Source: Heligmosomoides polygyrus polygyrus (Eukaryota > Nematoda > Chromadorea > Rhabditida > Heligmosomidae). From it: a DNA stretch of 64,000 nucleotides. A program made the translations under genes and the position numbers. The notes beneath the pieces are model-generated. The model was not told the DNA's origin. It made no database searches and was given only the letters and a program-made list of their open reading frames with translations. Positions 44,311 to 53,690 of this stretch are shown piece by piece. The first letter of the stretch is position 1, and every line of letters begins with the position of its first letter. The stretch is from the NCBI GenBank assembly GCA_947396885.1, contig OX377202.1, positions 19,220,001 through 19,284,000 on the forward strand. Direction: 5' to 3'.

Positions 44311-44756
44311 GTTAGAATAGAGGAAAGGAAAAGGAAAATTTGCTAAGATAGTTTACCAGCAAGTAATAATTTTATAAAATTTTTATATTTGGGGAAAAAA
44401 CAACAATTTAAAATTTTTCTTAAAGCACAGCAAAGAAACAAGAATATAGCTCATTAAAAGATGAGATCGCACCTTGCACTCGAAAAGTTCTCCGCATTTT
44501 ATTTGAGTGATAGGGCAAATGCCACTTACGTGAACCGGCAAAAAAGGGATAGGTGTGTTCTTTACGGCTGTTTTTACTACCTCATTAACAGGCGTCAAAC
44601 TCTATGCAAAGAGAAATTCCCCTATCAATCGAATAAGAATCGCGATGTCTTGTAAGGCAGCATGGCGCAATCCTATTTGGCACTAGATAATGGCTGGCTT
44701 TCTGTTCTTCCAAACATTCTTAGATCGTTGCGATGGATGTTGCGTTCGATCAAACG

Positions 44757-44831
44757 GCGCCGGTGGTGTAATGGCGTAGAGCATTCCCGCCCGGTTAGAG
44801 GGAGGTGCGGGTTCGAGTCCCGCCTGGCGCT
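44757..44831 (+). tRNA. tRNA-like gene, array unit 1
   Basis: The acceptor stem GCGCCGG pairs with CTGGCGC (one G-U). The A-box arm is TGGTGTAATGGCGTAGAGC, and the T-arm GCGGG-TTCGAGT-CCCGC is perfect. The anticodon stem TTCCC/GGGAG encloses an 11-nt loop (GCCCGGTTAGA) rather than 7, and the variable region is very short. No anticodon can be assigned safely. The pol III promoter elements look intact, but I do not call it a working tRNA. Confidence 0.6.
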
Positions 44832-45036
44832 AGAAGTTTTGATCGCAACAAGACATCGTTGTGACAGCATACAACCTCGATACCAGCCAATTGAGGCTTA
44901 AAGAAACTGATTTGAATTGTTTCTATCAAGACCATCAGCTTAACTGGTCCCATGCTGATATCAGCGGCCAGCTCATCCCGGATACGGTGGGTGCTGATCG
45001 GTCCCACGAGGTGTGGATGTTGCGTTCGATCAAACG

Positions 45037-45111
45037 GCGCCGGTGGTGTAATGGCGTAGAGCATTCCCGCCCGGTTAGAGGGAGGTGCGGGTTCGAGTCC
45101 CGCCTGGCGCT
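45037..45111 (+). tRNA. tRNA-like gene, array unit 2
   Basis: Identical in the 75-nt core to unit 1. The right arm has one T fewer (AGAAGTTTGATCGCAAC). Confidence 0.6.
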
Positions 45112-45315
45112 AGAAGTTTGATCGCAACAAAACATCGTTGTGACAGCATACAACCTCGATACCAGCCAATTGAGGCTTAAAGAAACTGATTTGAATTGTT
45201 TCTATCAAGACCATCAGCTTAACTGGTCCCATGCTGATATCAGCGGCCAGCTCATCCCGGATACGGTGGGTGCTGATCGGTCCCACGAGGTGTGGATGTT
45301 GCGTTCGATCAAACG

Positions 45316-45390
45316 GCGCCGGTGGTGTAATGGCGTAGAGCATTCCCGCCCGGTTAGAGGGAGGTGCGGGTTCGAGTCCCGCCTGGCGCT
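45316..45390 (+). tRNA. tRNA-like gene, array unit 3
   Basis: Core identical to unit 1. The right arm has the shorter T run, and the spacer shows a few substitutions (CATAGTTGTGAC for CATCGTTGTGAC). Confidence 0.6.
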
Positions 45391-45596
45391 AGAAGTTTGA
45401 TCGCAACAAAACATAGTTGTGACAGCATACAACCTCGATACCAGCCAATTGAGGCTTAAAGAAACTGATTTGAATTGTTTCTATCAAGACCATCAGCTTA
45501 ACTGGTCCCATACTGATATCAGCGGCCAGCTCATCCCGGATACGGGTGGGTGCTGATCGGTCCCACGAGGTGTGGATGTTGCGTTCGATCAAACGG

Positions 45597-45671
45597 CGCC
45601 GGTGGTGTAATGGCGTAGAGCATTCCCGCCCGGTTAGAGGGAGGTGCGGGTTCGAGTCCCGCCTGGCGCTA
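45597..45671 (+). tRNA. tRNA-like gene, array unit 4
   Basis: Core identical to unit 1. The unit has the longer T run of unit 1 and ends the array, and GTTGTGACAG joins directly to the repeated border CATTCTTAGATC. Confidence 0.6.
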
Positions 45672-46004
45672 GAAGTTTTGATCGCAACAAAACATCGTTG
45701 TGACAGCATTCTTAGATCATTATTTTTCCTCAAAAATAAAGGTTTTATACAATTTGAAACAACGGGTTCACTTATTGAGTGGATTAATTAAGACTTCAAA
45801 GAAATTTTTACTAAAATTTCCTTGAATAAAAATTATCCTTCCCTTTTCGGAGAGTTTCTAGTTCAATGTAGAGGAGGCTTATTTTAATTTGGAACGGTTT
45901 TCTTTGATTTTAAAAGTCTTAGGCTAGCTTAGAAAAGTGTCCTCCAGCTTGATTTGAATAATGCCTAATTTGAGGAGAAAATGGTCCAAATATCAGCTCA
46001 CATG

Positions 46005-46555
46005 GTCTCATACTTGCCCTTTCTCTGTATCTTGGCTCCGATTCCGCGATTCGACGAGAGTTGTTCCTGGCATGGGCCCATGGGCCATTTGCCTCTGAAG
46101 TACCGACATGAGGATTGATTAGGTCCTTACGCTATGATTTTATATCTATACTGAGGTACCTAACAGGCGTGTTCAGAAACAGGAGGATAATTGATGTCTG
46201 CCTAGGTAAAATCGACTTGCAAGTTCCTATCCAGAAACGCAAGCCCGTATGCGTTCCATTCGCTTGGGCAGCGTTGCTCCCTTCGAGCTGTGATTGACCT
46301 GTGATTTCTACAGTTCCTATTCATCTTTTCTATTGTTGCCGCTGTTGACAGAGGTGATTCTCCTTCGAACTCTGAGATGGTTACTCCAATGCAAGATTAT
46401 TCTGGACTTATTTTGTTGTTGAGAGGCACTGATCTCTTTTTTTTTTTTGAAAGGATCTATTTTTCTTGTGGAATAGTATGATTCAGTAACGCTCGCTTAG
46501 TATCAGAGTTTCGACAATCAAGCAGTGATTACGACGGCGTTTTGTCGCGATCAAT
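46005..46555. other. unassigned spacer
   Basis: A T homopolymer lies at about 46437. Nothing else recognised. Confidence 0.4.
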
Positions 46556-46558
46556 AGT

Positions 46559-46770
46559 TTAGCGCCAGGCGGGACTCGAACCCGCACATCCTGCTGACCG
46601 GGCGGGAACGCTCTACGCCATTACACGCGTCAACAGGTGGTGCAGGTTCGAATCCAGCCTGCCGCTAGTTTTGATAGCAACAAAGCATCGTTGTAGCAGC
46701 ATACATCCTCTATACCAGCCACTTAAGGTTTAAAGAAAATTAGTTGAATCAATCAATTCTGATTTCTCTA
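46559..46770. tRNA. tRNA-like cassette, head-to-head fused relic
   Basis: The minus part (46562-46630) reads GTGTAATGGCGTAGAGCG and GGGTTCGAGTCCCGCCTGG, ending GGCGCTA. It is joined directly to a + 3' half (46635-46668) with GGTGGTGCAGGTTCGAATCC. That half is followed by TTTTGATAGCAACAAAGCAT and by spacer sequence (TATACCAGCCACTTAAGG) from the array unit. The fusion places two B-boxes in opposite orientation. Confidence 0.65.
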
Positions 46771-46789
46771 TCAAATGGCTACAAAACGC

Positions 46790-46892
46790 CTGTGGCGGAG
46801 GCACCTGTTGTACCGTGCACCCGATGCCAGGGTCGTTGTTCGGATTCCCCGTCCAAGTCAACCAAGTTTCCATCTTTCTGTGGTGTAAATTT
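46790..46892 (+). repeat. SINE head fragment
   Basis: GTGGCGGAGGCACCTGTTGT, GTGCACCCGATGCCAGG and GTTCGGATTCCCCGTCC are kept. The copy stops at CCATCTTTCTGTGG and runs into an ATTT repeat. Confidence 0.75.
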
Positions 46893-47159
46893 ATTTATTT
46901 ATTTTTCTTTTTTTTATTAATACATCCATAGGAATGTGCCACCAATGATCGAGAACAGGCCGCGAAAAAATTGCCCGGAAAGAACACGAATAGGAAAAAC
47001 TCAGAACTCAACTTACAATCAGCGAAAGCGCTAAAAAAGCTATCGGGAACATAGCAAAGGCCCACCATCTATGAACCTGCGCATCTATGAAGGAGAAAAT
47101 AACCAGAGACAGCCATCGCACAAGTAACATGATCACTACAGAAAACCTGACGAGCTATA
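46893..47159. other. spacer with ATTT simple repeat
   Basis: TTTATTTATTTATTTTTC begins the interval. The remainder is unassigned. Confidence 0.4.
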
Positions 47160-47161
47160 TT

Positions 47162-47340
47162 GTTGGTACCAGACTTGTCTGGTAAGGGTAAAGCGCTGAC
47201 TTGCTCACCGGCTGGCCACCGCAAGACACTCTACGGCCAAATGCGCATTCAAATCGCTTTCACGACCTCCCATAGAAGTGGTATGCGTGGCGCATCCCAA
47301 ATGGGATTGAGTAATACCACCCTTTATCCTGATCCTTACT
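47162..47340 (+). repeat. SINE, left-arm copy without head
   Basis: It starts abruptly at TTGGTACCAGACTTG and continues to a TTTATCCTGATCC tail. Confidence 0.85.
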
Positions 47341-47714
47341 TTTACACCACTTTAAATGTCCTTTCGCTCTTTACTTCACGGTGCTCTGTTCTACGTTATA
47401 CATGGAGGGGATAAGACTCCGTGGCAAGGACGAATTCAAACTCAACTATATTGTAACAGCCATTATACATCACTGTGCATATTAAAAGTAGAAATTTACA
47501 TAGATTTAAATTACAGGACAGATAAAATATCAGATGCAATATCGTGAAAATATAATAATTGAGCAATATTGATATAGATCGAGGAATAATTGTTTTTGGG
47601 GAAAATAATTGAGTTTGAATTCGTCCTTGCCACGGAGTCTTATCCATGCATAACGTAGAACAGAGTACCGCGAAGTAAAGAGCGAAAGGACATTCAAAGT
47701 GCTGTAAGAATAAG

Positions 47715-47985
47715 GATCAGGATAAAGGACGGTATTACTCAATCCCATTTGGGATGCGCCACGCATCCTACTTCTACAGGATGTCGTGGAGGCGAGTTGA
47801 ATGCGTATTTGGCTATAGAGTGCCTTGCGGTGGCCAGCCGATGAACAAGTCAGCGCTTTACCCTTACCAGACAAGTCTGGTACCAATTCACCGGTCCCGG
47901 TGGGATGGAGGGCTTGGTTGGCTTGGACCGGATGTCGGAACCAGGAACCTGGTACCGGCTCATTCGACTGCGCTACACGCGAAGC
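47715..47985 (-). repeat. SINE, right-arm copy
   Basis: In minus orientation it runs from GGATCAGGATAAAGG to a head with CGGAACCAGGAACCTGGTAC. The A-box end reads TCGACTGCGCTACACGCG. Confidence 0.9.
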
Positions 47986-47999
47986 AAGCCTCAAGAGTA

Positions 48000-48443
48000 A
48001 TAAGTAGCACAAACCTTTTCAACGGAAGGTGGGAATATCCAGTAGTCACTCCTATCTGGAGAATGGTCAACGTGGATGGTTGGGCTCAGCATAAATTCTA
48101 GGACCTTGTCTGCTCCTCCTTCGATGACCCTACATAGGCCCATGCCGTAGAACAGAATGCAGTTTAATTCCCCAAATGTGTTTCCCGTTTTCGAAACTTT
48201 ATTTGTAGCATATAGATGAAAGTCTTTGGCAAGGAATTGAGGAATGATGCAGGAGGTTAATTCCTGGTTTTGAAAGCGAGCCAGAAAAGTTATTTGAAAA
48301 AGGTGTTTGAGTTGGGCTTGTTGGGTTTTTGCAATTGTCAAAGGTGCCCATTTTTATTACGAATTCGAATATTACTGACAATTATGTGGTTATTTTTATT
48401 CTTATACTGTTTATTTCGTATTAATTAAATTTGTAACAGGTTT
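48000..48443. other. unassigned spacer with minus open frame
   Basis: The minus frame 47991-48341 includes IHVDHSPDRSDYWIFPPSVE. It has no family I can name. Confidence 0.3.
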
Positions 48444-48687
48444 GTGGGCATGTGTTGCGCAGTCGGAGGAAGTGCCGGCTGTCACATGCACTGGATACTA
48501 GGTTTTTGCTTTGATTTCTTGCTTAGGCCAGATTTGTCTGGAAAGGATGAAGCACTGACGTTTCGTTGACTGGCCACCGCAAGTCATCGCATACGCCGAA
48601 TACATGTTCAGATTTCCTCCACGATATCCCGTTGAAGTAGAATGCGTGACGCACCTCAAAAGTAACGCCGTTTTTATTCTTTATCCT
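48444..48687 (+). repeat. SINE with mid-body deletion
   Basis: The head is GTGTTGCGCAGTCGGAGGAA. The segment between AGGCCA and AGATTTGTCTGG is missing (the CAACCAAGCC to TGGTACC block). The tail is TTTTTATTCTTTATCC. Confidence 0.85.
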
Positions 48688-48719
48688 AACAGGCCGTGCC
48701 GGGTGAAACAAAAGGGTGA

Positions 48720-48995
48720 AACATTCCTTGTTGATCGACTGGCCATCTCAAGTTTATGCCAGAAACACATTTAAGTAGTATGGCCCGACGATGCCCCGTA
48801 AAAGCAGAAGGCATGGCGCATTCCAAACATATATTGACTATTGGCATCCATTACCCTGCTACCTGTTATGGCTTCGAAAATTTTATTGGGCTCGAGAGGC
48901 TAAGAGTCCCCCGCTTATGCAATATTGTCAGCACGATCTACGAAGAAGTTCACTTAGTGGCGCATCCAAAAAAAGAGACCAATGAGACTGCCATC
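48720..48995 (+). repeat. two SINE 3' fragments
   Basis: The first (48720-48860) has GATCGACTGGCCATCTCAAG and GCATGGCGCATTCC. The second (48930-48990) has CTACGAAGAAGTTCAC and GGCGCATCCAAAAAAAGA. The first shares AAGCAGAAGGCATGGCGCAT with 63615-63765. Confidence 0.6.
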
Positions 48996-48999
48996 TGTC

Positions 49000-49350
49000 C
49001 TCGTTGTCGCCTCCCTCTCTCACGAACGCTCTCCGCCAACGCTTTGCGGGACAAGCCTTCGACTTCTGTTGTCACAGCGACTTCGAGACGGCTGGGGTGG
49101 GTGGTTGTTGGGTGATATCTGCTCAACATTGATTTACTTTCCAATTATCCGCCGACGGGAGTTTGATGTGATTGCTCGCAGCGGTTCATTCCATCGAGTG
49201 AAAGAGCTGAAACGAGCTAGATGCGAGAGATCTAATCGAGACGGAAAGGGCACAGCAACTCTTTATCCGTAATTAGGGGAGTAAAGGGAGCATGCGCAAC
49301 TGCCAGCCTCTAAAAGGTGGTAACTACGCGTATTCTTATGAAATGGCACG
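49000..49350. other. unassigned spacer
   Basis: The + frame 48982-49272 is open but unrecognised. Confidence 0.35.
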
Positions 49351-49351
49351 T

Positions 49352-49520
49352 GCTAGCGGAGGTGGCTTCCGTCTTCTGCTCCCGATTCTAGGCTCGTGGT
49401 TCGAGTTTCCTTACTACAACGACTAATTCGTGGTAGACTTGCTTGAAAAGGATAAAACACTGAATCGGTCCGCCACCGCAATTCACTGTATAGGCCAAAC
49501 AACTCGAAAACCTTTCACAC
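49352..49520 (+). repeat. SINE, degenerate
   Basis: GCGGAGGTGGCTTCCGTCTT, GGTTCGAGTTTCC (B-box), TAGACTTGCTTGAAAAGGAT and CCGCCACCGCAATTCACTG are recognisable. Confidence 0.65.
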
Positions 49521-49560
49521 TCAGAAATGAGTGTCATGTTCTTAAGGTAATTGGTACCCT

Positions 49561-49641
49561 GGGGCCGAGTTCACCAACAATTAAACCCGTTGGTCCTTTT
49601 ACTTTGCATACCCGCGGGTTTAATCGTTGTTGAATCCGACC
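49561..49641. repeat. small palindromic element
   Basis: GGGGCCGAGTTCACCAACAA with TTAAACCCG pairs with CGGGTTTAATCGTTGTTGAA with TCCGACCCC around a loop of about 23 nt. Several mismatches are visible. Confidence 0.8.
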
Positions 49642-49644
49642 CCT

Positions 49645-50765
49645 AATCTTCATCCTGATATCTTCGTCCTATCAATAAGTGTCATGTTCATGCTACAAGA
49701 ACTCGACTTTTTCGAGAATTCTGCGGAGTACGAGTGCACGTTCCGGTGAACTTGCACCCGCGAAAAAAGTTATGCACATAGTGCTAATTATCCAGTGTGC
49801 CACGCCCATTCGCGCGCAATATTAAACTGGGTTTCTGGGGTTCCAGCATCAGCTGACGAATCTTTCTACTTCAGAGCAACCACTTCTTCATTATTTCATC
49901 ACTTTATTACCTATCTTACTTCATCTACACCAAACTCGGTTGTCTGCACGATAGCTTTGAATTCGCCTCCCCTCCACGATATTTCATGAACCTGCAACCT
50001 GAAAATCACCTTCAGGGGTTTATGCTTTCCTTGGCCCAACAGTAATCAATCACCAACCGTCCAATCCTTGAGAGGGAGTCGCCTCACTCTATAACATGCA
50101 GCTGGAGGACGGAAAGTGGGAAAAGGGTACACGGCGGATAAGATCACGGAAGGGAGGCGGTTTTCTGTTGATCTTACCAAATAGCCTTTGTTTTTCTTAA
50201 ACTTGGTGAAAATATATAAATATTTAATGTTTCCCTTGCTGAAGGCTGCTAGCGATACCGCTCCTGTCTTTTGATTCTTGGGCGGAACAGGCACAAAAAA
50301 ACTGCAGGTTACGGCGTTCCCCATTAATCTCTTCAAAGGGGCCCACAAAAAAGTTACCAATTGAATTCAATGTGGGCGATCTATCCTATGATGTAGGTCT
50401 CATACTGTGGTTTTAGAAAAAAATAGATTCGAGTCCTGCAAAACCTGGGTCCTGTCGGTGTAATTATTTCAAGCGATAGGGGGAGGGGTAGTCGCCGCCA
50501 GGTTTTATAGGTCATCAAATTAAATCTTTCCCCTGATACCAACATCATTGGATTCGGATGGAAACTTTCGTTTCTTGAATAGGTCACTTACGATTTCTTG
50601 AACAGGTCTCTTGTCAGAAGCGTTTATGGGTAAATGGCGAAAACGGCGGTTTTTGCGATTATTCCGCCCGAAAACCGACTGTTTTTTGGCATATTATACC
50701 ACACGAATATAATCCTGTAATAAACTCCCAACTTCTCTCTTCTCGAAGCCTCGGCATTATAAGTT
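49645..50765. other. unassigned 1.1-kb spacer
   Basis: A minus frame at 50046-50360 (104 codons) has no recognised family. No repeat was matched. Confidence 0.4.
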
Positions 50766-50911
50766 GTTACTGTTAGTATATTTGTGCCACGCAAGGTTCT
50801 TAGGTGGACAACTTTATTCTGCAGGGCTGACGGAACGTCGAAACGTCAGGCCCTGCTCAATAAAGTAGTCCACCTAAGAACCTCGTGTGGCACAAATATG
50901 CTAACAGTAAC
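50766..50911. mobile_element. near-perfect 146-bp palindromic MITE
   Basis: The left arm has GTTACTGTTAGTATATTTGT, GTGCCACGCAAGGTTCTTAG and GTGGACAACTTTATT. The right arm is its complement with few changes. TGACGGAACGTCGAAACGTCA forms the centre. ACTGTTAGTATATT and AATATGCTAACAGT are the ends. No coding capacity. Confidence 0.92.
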
Positions 50912-50914
50912 CTG

Positions 50915-51267
50915 TAATAAACATTAATAATGGAACCAAAAGACTGGAGCGGCACTGAACTTTATTTGCCTTTAGGATGCGGAGTACGGTATCCGTACAT
51001 ATAGGTCGATTGAATGAGTTTCACTACAAAAAAGAACACTAATTTTCATTCAATCACGGTTCCTTCACTCAAGATGCTTGCTCTCACACTCATAATGACT
51101 GTCTGATTAGAGCACGGTGGATCATGTGGTTCTGCAACGATAACTTGAAGTGCACTTGAATCAACAGTGGATAACAATGACAACATGTCACCACAGCATC
51201 CGCAACAGCTGCCCTGGATTTCACTTCAAGTTATGGGCCGCACTGCTCTTCAATCTGGTAAGAGCAT
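50915..51267. other. unassigned spacer
   Basis: GATAACTTGAAGTG near 51141 and CACTTCAAGTTATG near 51223 are inverted and may delimit a small element. Confidence 0.4.
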
Positions 51268-52410
51268 ACCATTTTCACGTCAAACTAGACACTTTTAAGT
51301 CGAATTGGACACTCTTTTAAGCTAGCTGAAAGCTTTTGAAGTCAAAACGAACTCTTCCATATCAAATTCTTCTACACTGAAAGAGAGAGTCCATAAAAGT
51401 TGGAATAATTTTTTGTTTAAGGAAAATAATAGTAGAACTTTCTTTGCAGTTTTAATTCATCCACCTAATAATTGAACACGTTGTTTGAAATTTTTTGAAG
51501 AAAAATAAAAGTTTAAAACTTGTTTTGAAGAGCAGGAAGACCGCCAATTTTAGTTACAAAAAAGATTGCACCATGCCTCATCTAAGGCGTTTTATTCGAT
51601 TGATAGCAGAATTCCGGCTTGCATGTAGTTTGACGGGCGCGTGGAGAGCAGTCGGAGGAGGCGACGGCTGTCGCCTGCACCCGATACCAGGTTCCTGGTT
51701 CGGATTTCCCGACCAGGCCAACCAAGCCTTCCATCCCTTCGGGGTCGGAGAATTGGTACAAGATTTGTCTGGGAAGGATAAAACACTGACAACACAACAC
51801 AACACATAAAACACAAACACAACACTAAACACTAAAACATCGGCTGGCCACCGCAAGTCATTGCATGGCCAAATACGCATTAAACACGCCTCCACGTCCT
51901 TTATCCTTTATCCTATCCTTATGTGGTTTGACAACTGTTTGCAATACAGCAAAAACAACTGTAAAGAGCACATACATTCTCACTTGGTTCATGTAGATGG
52001 GATTTACACTATCAATCAAATAAAAGTTGCGGCGACTTTTTGAATGCATCGCTCGATCTAGTCTTTCTAAATGATGCCTGGCTTGTTGCGCTTTAAAACA
52101 ACGTTAATTGCTTCTTTTTAAGATCTAAAATTTCATAAAATACTGGCACTCATTCGGGCAGGTGAACTAAAAAAAATTCTTGAAAAGCTTATACAAAATT
52201 CTCCTTGAATAAAAAATTGTTCAAAACCATCTTATTCAGTCTGTGGTTTAACTTGAAGCTTATTCCAACTTGGAGGAGTTAGATTTGATTTTAAAGTCTC
52301 ATGCTGACTTGTTAGAAGAGTGGCCAATTTGGCGTGATAAGGGTCCAAATTGATTTTTAAAAGGGTTCAATTTGATTTGAAACGTGTCCAGTTCGGTGTG
52401 AAAACGGTAT
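51268..52410. mobile_element. foldback family F, full copy carrying a SINE
   Basis: The left arm is CATTTTCACGTCAAACTAGA, GTCGAATTGGACACTC and GCTTTTGAAGTCAAAACGAA. The right arm, reverse-complemented, is GTTTTCACACCGAACTGGAC, CAAATCAAATTGAACC and GAGACTTTAAAATCAAATCT. The core is TGCACCATGCC and the TCAATCAAATAAAAGTTGCG segment. The element is about 0.85 kb without the SINE at 51635-51920. Confidence 0.85.
51635..51920 (+). repeat. SINE, split by ACACAA-type repeat, short 3' form
   Basis: The head and body are near-consensus up to GGATAAAACACTGAC. A CA-rich stretch of ACAACACAACAC units (51788-51840) is inserted. The body resumes at CGGCTGGCCACCGCAAG and jumps from GCCTCCACG directly to a CTTTATCCTTTATCC tail, omitting the CCCGTAGAAGTAG to CGCCG segment. 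Confidence 0.9.
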
Positions 52411-52412
52411 AT

Positions 52413-53236
52413 ATGTCATATTGCCCCTGTTATAAAAAGCTGCCTATTTTGATCATAGATACGTGTATTTTACCTCGAAAGGTTATTAGTTCGAAATGAA
52501 AATGGTATATTAAGCTTCCTACACTTGCGGATTACACGCTATACATCTCTGGGCGGAAGCTCCAGCCAGCAGTCGTCGTGAGCCAGCTGACGGGCTGTTC
52601 TGTAGAAGAATTTCTTTAGGCTGCTAAAAAATCTTTTTTGACTGTTTTTGATTCACAAATATTTTCCTAGTGAAATTTTTTAGGATTTGCAAATATTTCG
52701 TTCGTTGAACTCTCGCCGAACTACGGTGTCCCGCACCCTAATCCGGCTCCAGAGCTTTCCCACACGAGATTATCCAAGAATGAGCCGAAAGCGATCCCTT
52801 ATCTGGAAAAACGATCCTCCTACGATGCCCCATCTAGCCAGTGTCACCTAGTTGACTAATGCGGCTCTGTGAAATAATCAAAATTTCGAATTCATTAGCG
52901 GCCACAGATCGGAACCGAGACTGAAAAACGAGAATGAAGGAATGGACGAATGAAAGGAATGCTTTTAATTAAGAAGATGGACTATGCGAAGAAGGTGAAA
53001 AAACCAAACGTCTGAAAGATCAAGTGCATCCACCCTGATTGACTGCTATGTACTCCTTCAGGAATAGGTTTTTTTTCCGATTTATAAAAAAACGTCGAAG
53101 AAGCGTCGTTGTTTTTAGTCTGCGACCAGTTTGATACAATTCTCATTTGGCTTAAGCCCAGCCATTTAAATGGAACTAGGGATCCTTGCATGCAGTATAG
53201 CTACCATACAGGAAACCAGCAGATTTTTGGTGTCCA
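52413..53236. other. unassigned spacer
   Basis: Nothing recognised. The open frames are short. Confidence 0.4.
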
Positions 53237-53405
53237 AAAGATAAAAGAATAAAAGATGTCTCTTTTTGGATGCGCCATGCATCTTACTTCTAGAGGATGT
53301 CATGGAGGCATTTTGCATTCATATCTAGCATTTACCATGAATTCCGGTTTAAAAAATCCGTGAAGAAGTCAGTGAATTCCAGACATGTCCGGTACCTATT
53401 ATACG
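53237..53405 (-). repeat. SINE 3' half
   Basis: The tail AAAGATAAAAGAATAAAAG leads into GGATGCGCCATGCATCTTAC, GGATGTCATGGAGGC and CCAGACATGTCCGGTACC in minus orientation. The head is missing. Confidence 0.75.
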
Positions 53406-53690
53406 AATACTTTCGAATATTTATTCGAATAGTCTATTCGAATTTATTCAAAAGGTCGAAAATTATATATTTCTAGATTTTCGTATATTTGTTTGAATTC
53501 GAACATCGAAAGAAAGCCTTATTCTAATATTCAAAAATCGAATGTTTTAATTTTATTCGAGTATCGAACAAGCTTCAAATCTTCAAGCGCAGAACCTGAC
53601 TCGAACAATTTATTCGACAATTCGAATATTCGAATAAACGAAAAATGGTCTTGCTTGATTCTCGATCATTTGAAAAAATTGACATCGGAA
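53400..53690. repeat. ATTCGAAT-rich repeat, copy 2
   Basis: TATTCGAATAGTCTATTCGA, TTCGACAATTCGAATATTCG and AATAAACG strings dominate. It begins exactly where the preceding SINE ends. Confidence 0.75.

Larger units (their letters stand above)
44727..45718 (+). repeat. tandem array of four tRNA-like cassettes (period about 280 bp)
   Basis: Each unit has a left arm GATGTTGCGTTCGATCAAAC, a 75-nt tRNA-like sequence, a right arm GTTTTGATCGCAAC (one T shorter in two units) and a spacer of about 150 bp. The spacer includes ACAACCTCGATACCAGCCAA and GGTGCTGATCGGTCCCACGA. Units start their tRNA-like part at 44757, 45037, 45316 and 45597 and are nearly identical. The last unit lacks the spacer. CATTCTTAGATC occurs at both borders (44715-44726 and 45707-45718), a 12-bp candidate target duplication. 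Protein-like frames over the array are artefacts of its periodicity. Confidence 0.92.
43322..46000. mobile_element. foldback family F, full element with two nested insertions
   Basis: The left outer arm (43322-43466) has CATTTTCGCGTCAATTTGAA, CAAATCAAATTAGACACTC and CCTAAGACTTTTGAAACCAA. The reverse complement of the right outer arm (45860-46000) gives CATTTTCTCCTCAAATTAGG, TTCAAATCAAGC and CCTAAGACTTTTAAAATCAA. The central core is ATGAGATCGCACCTTGCACT and GCAGCATGGCGCAATCC. The solo LTR (43472-44310) and the tRNA-like array (44727-45718) interrupt the two halves. With those removed the element is about 0.85 kb. Confidence 0.8.
47160..47985. mobile_element. palindrome with inverted SINE copies in the arms
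   Basis: The left arm 47160-47455 contains a + SINE body (TGGTACCAGACTTGTCTGG to GCGCATCCCAAATGGG). It continues through a TTTAAATGTCCTTTCGCTCT segment to CGTGGCAAGGACGAATTCAA. The right arm 47604-47890 is its reverse complement with a few differences. Only the right arm continues into the SINE head, to 47985. The central loop is about 150 bp. The shared non-SINE flank means the inversion duplicated SINE and flank together. Confidence 0.9.

Noticed and set aside
44757..45671. Four functional tRNA genes
   Set aside because: The anticodon loop is 11 nt with no assignable anticodon and the variable region is too short. I keep them as tRNA-like.
44727..45718. CRISPR-like array
   Set aside because: The units are about 280 bp with identical spacers and pol III-type boxes, in a eukaryotic context.
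44662..45791. Repeated frames containing [20 protein letters not shown] and their antisense partners
   Set aside because: They are translations of the tRNA-like core in the tandem array, with identical text at each 280-bp step. There is no codon signature.
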